DNA from: Methanocorpusculum sp.
GTDB lineage: Archaea > Halobacteriota > Methanomicrobia > Methanomicrobiales > Methanocorpusculaceae
Reading direction: 5' to 3'
Length of the DNA stretch: 5,678 nt
Assembly (NCBI GenBank): GCA_029986195.1
Contig: DALTYF010000073.1
Span: 1 to 5,678 of the forward strand
The notes below the pieces were generated by a model. The model did no database searches, was not told the origin of the DNA, and worked only from the letters and a program-made list of their open reading frames with translations. This document shows positions 5,042 through 5,678 of the stretch, piece by piece. A program made the position numbers and the translations under genes. Each line of letters begins with the position of its first letter. The stretch's first letter is position 1.

Positions 5042-5678
5042 ATGATACGATATACCAGAGATAACGGAGTTTCGCCGGTGATTGCGGCACTGCTTATCCT
5101 TGCCATGACGGTGGTGGTTGCAGGAATTGTTGCAGTGGTGGCTACCGGTATGACGGGCGATCTCCAGAACGGAAAGCAGGTCGGTCTTATCGTGAAGCCC
5201 GCGGCAAGCGGCGGGGATGTACTGGTGACGGTGGTGTCGGGAAAGGACGTGCCGGAGCTGAAGAAGCTTGAGGTGATCAATGCGGGAGCAGCGGATGCGA
5301 AGTTCCGTGAGGTGAGGTTTTCTGATGGCGGGGCGGTTGCGTCGTTTACTGCCGGTGCGGTGTATGTGGCGGAAAAGGTTGCGTTTCCGGCAAGCGGGGA
5401 GAAGTCTTACACCACTCCAATAGTGGTAAAAGGAACTTTCAAGGAGGGGACAGAAACGGTTTTGTTGAATGTACCACTTACCTTTACAGAGGTAGAATTT
5501 CCTTTAGATAAAATATTAAGTAATCTCTTCATTAAGAGTAATTCTGGAGGTCTAAACAAAGATATATTAAAACTCTTTTTGAGTGGAAAATCTATTACTA
5601 TTACTGAAACTGAACTGACTAATGGAGATTCAACCAAACATGGTATAAGTATCGAAATACCGGGTAATTTGATTCCAA
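5042..5678 (+). CDS. Archaeal type IV pilin N-terminal domain protein, 3'-truncated by window edge
   Basis: The visible 212 residues begin MIRYTRDNGVSPVIAALLIL. A charged leader ending RDNG, then VSPVIA and an uninterrupted hydrophobic helix (10-34), is the archaeal type IV pilin N-terminal domain (DUF1628-type class III signal). It is cleaved by a prepilin peptidase near NG/VS and assembled into, or anchored at, a surface pilus. Residues about 45-140 form a beta-rich domain with GGDVLVTVVSGKDVPELKKLEV and, near the end, VVKGTFKEGTETVLLNV, typical of this family. Many such proteins end about there. This one goes on for more than 60 residues (KILSNLFIKSNSGGLNKDILKL, then a Ser/Thr-rich strand region) and leaves the window open. 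GC content falls from about 60% (5221-5400) to 30% (5461-5678) within the gene, and codons switch from GCG/GTG to TTA/ATA/AAA/AGT. Pilin identity is firm; the role of the AT-rich extension is unknown. Confidence 0.85.
   Translation, partial: MIRYTRDNGVSPVIAALLILAMTVVVAGIVAVVATGMTGDLQNGKQVGLIVKPAASGGDVLVTVVSGKDVPELKKLEVINAGAADAKFREVRFSDGGAVASFTAGAVYVAEKVAFPASGEKSYTTPIVVKGTFKEGTETVLLNVPLTFTEVEFPLDKILSNLFIKSNSGGLNKDILKLFLSGKSITITETELTNGDSTKHGISIEIPGNLIP
5411..5427. repeat. Short inverted repeat at the composition boundary in the pilin-like gene
   Basis: ACCACT (5411-5416), CCAAT, AGTGGT (5422-5427) forms a perfect 6-bp inverted repeat, placed where the GC-rich 5' part gives way to AT-rich sequence. 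A repeat this short may arise by chance. Confidence 0.35.

Noticed and set aside
5407..5637. Minus-strand ORF of 76 codons opposite the pilin extension
   Set aside because: It lies antisense to the open pilin frame in AT-rich DNA and shows no motif or ribosome site; the plus-strand frame is continuous with a recognised pilin domain.

Overview
The window looks like a moderately GC-rich methanogenic archaeon of the Methanomicrobiales type, with Methanocorpusculum a plausible genus. This is inferred from a full-length archaeal clamp-loader large subunit (RfcL) ending in a PCNA-binding tail, an archaeal type IV pilin N-terminal domain, archaeal GGTGA/GGAG ribosome sites, TATA-like boxes and oligo-T terminators. 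No rRNA, tRNA, CRISPR array or transposase was seen, so the genus is only a guess.

Layout, left to right. Positions 1-437 (+) hold the C-terminal third of a class-3-like aldehyde dehydrogenase. A 200-nt spacer follows, with a TATA box and a GC-rich, potentially structured leader. A GadC-like APC-family amino acid transporter runs from 639 to 2153 (+) but is broken by one in-frame TAG at 1866-1868. The last ~95 codons continue in the same frame to a second TAG at 2151-2153, which sits in a hairpin/T-run terminator. About 480 nt of spacer follow, holding at most one doubtful minus-strand ORF. Then come a small lipoprotein (2665-3012, +), the convergent rfcL gene (4649-3192, -), a 390-nt divergent intergenic region, and a pilin-like gene starting at 5042 (+) that runs off the right edge.

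The genes do not form one obvious pathway. The dehydrogenase and transporter may be metabolic neighbours, but the transporter has its own promoter-like sequence. RfcL is housekeeping: it loads PCNA onto DNA. The lipoprotein and pilin-like protein are cell-surface genes.

Three things deserve a second look. (1) The in-frame amber codon lies in an otherwise intact transporter, at the place where relatives carry a conserved RPYK-V/I-P-GG turn. (2) Seven copies of an 8-bp element (TGTAACCG, reverse complement CGGTTACA) lie within 251 bp between rfcL and the pilin gene, mostly as inverted or direct pairs with pair centres 70-80 bp apart. (3) The pilin-like gene changes abruptly from about 60% to about 30% GC near its codon 123, where a short inverted repeat lies. 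This suggests that an AT-rich distal segment of foreign or variable origin is joined to a conserved pilin head.
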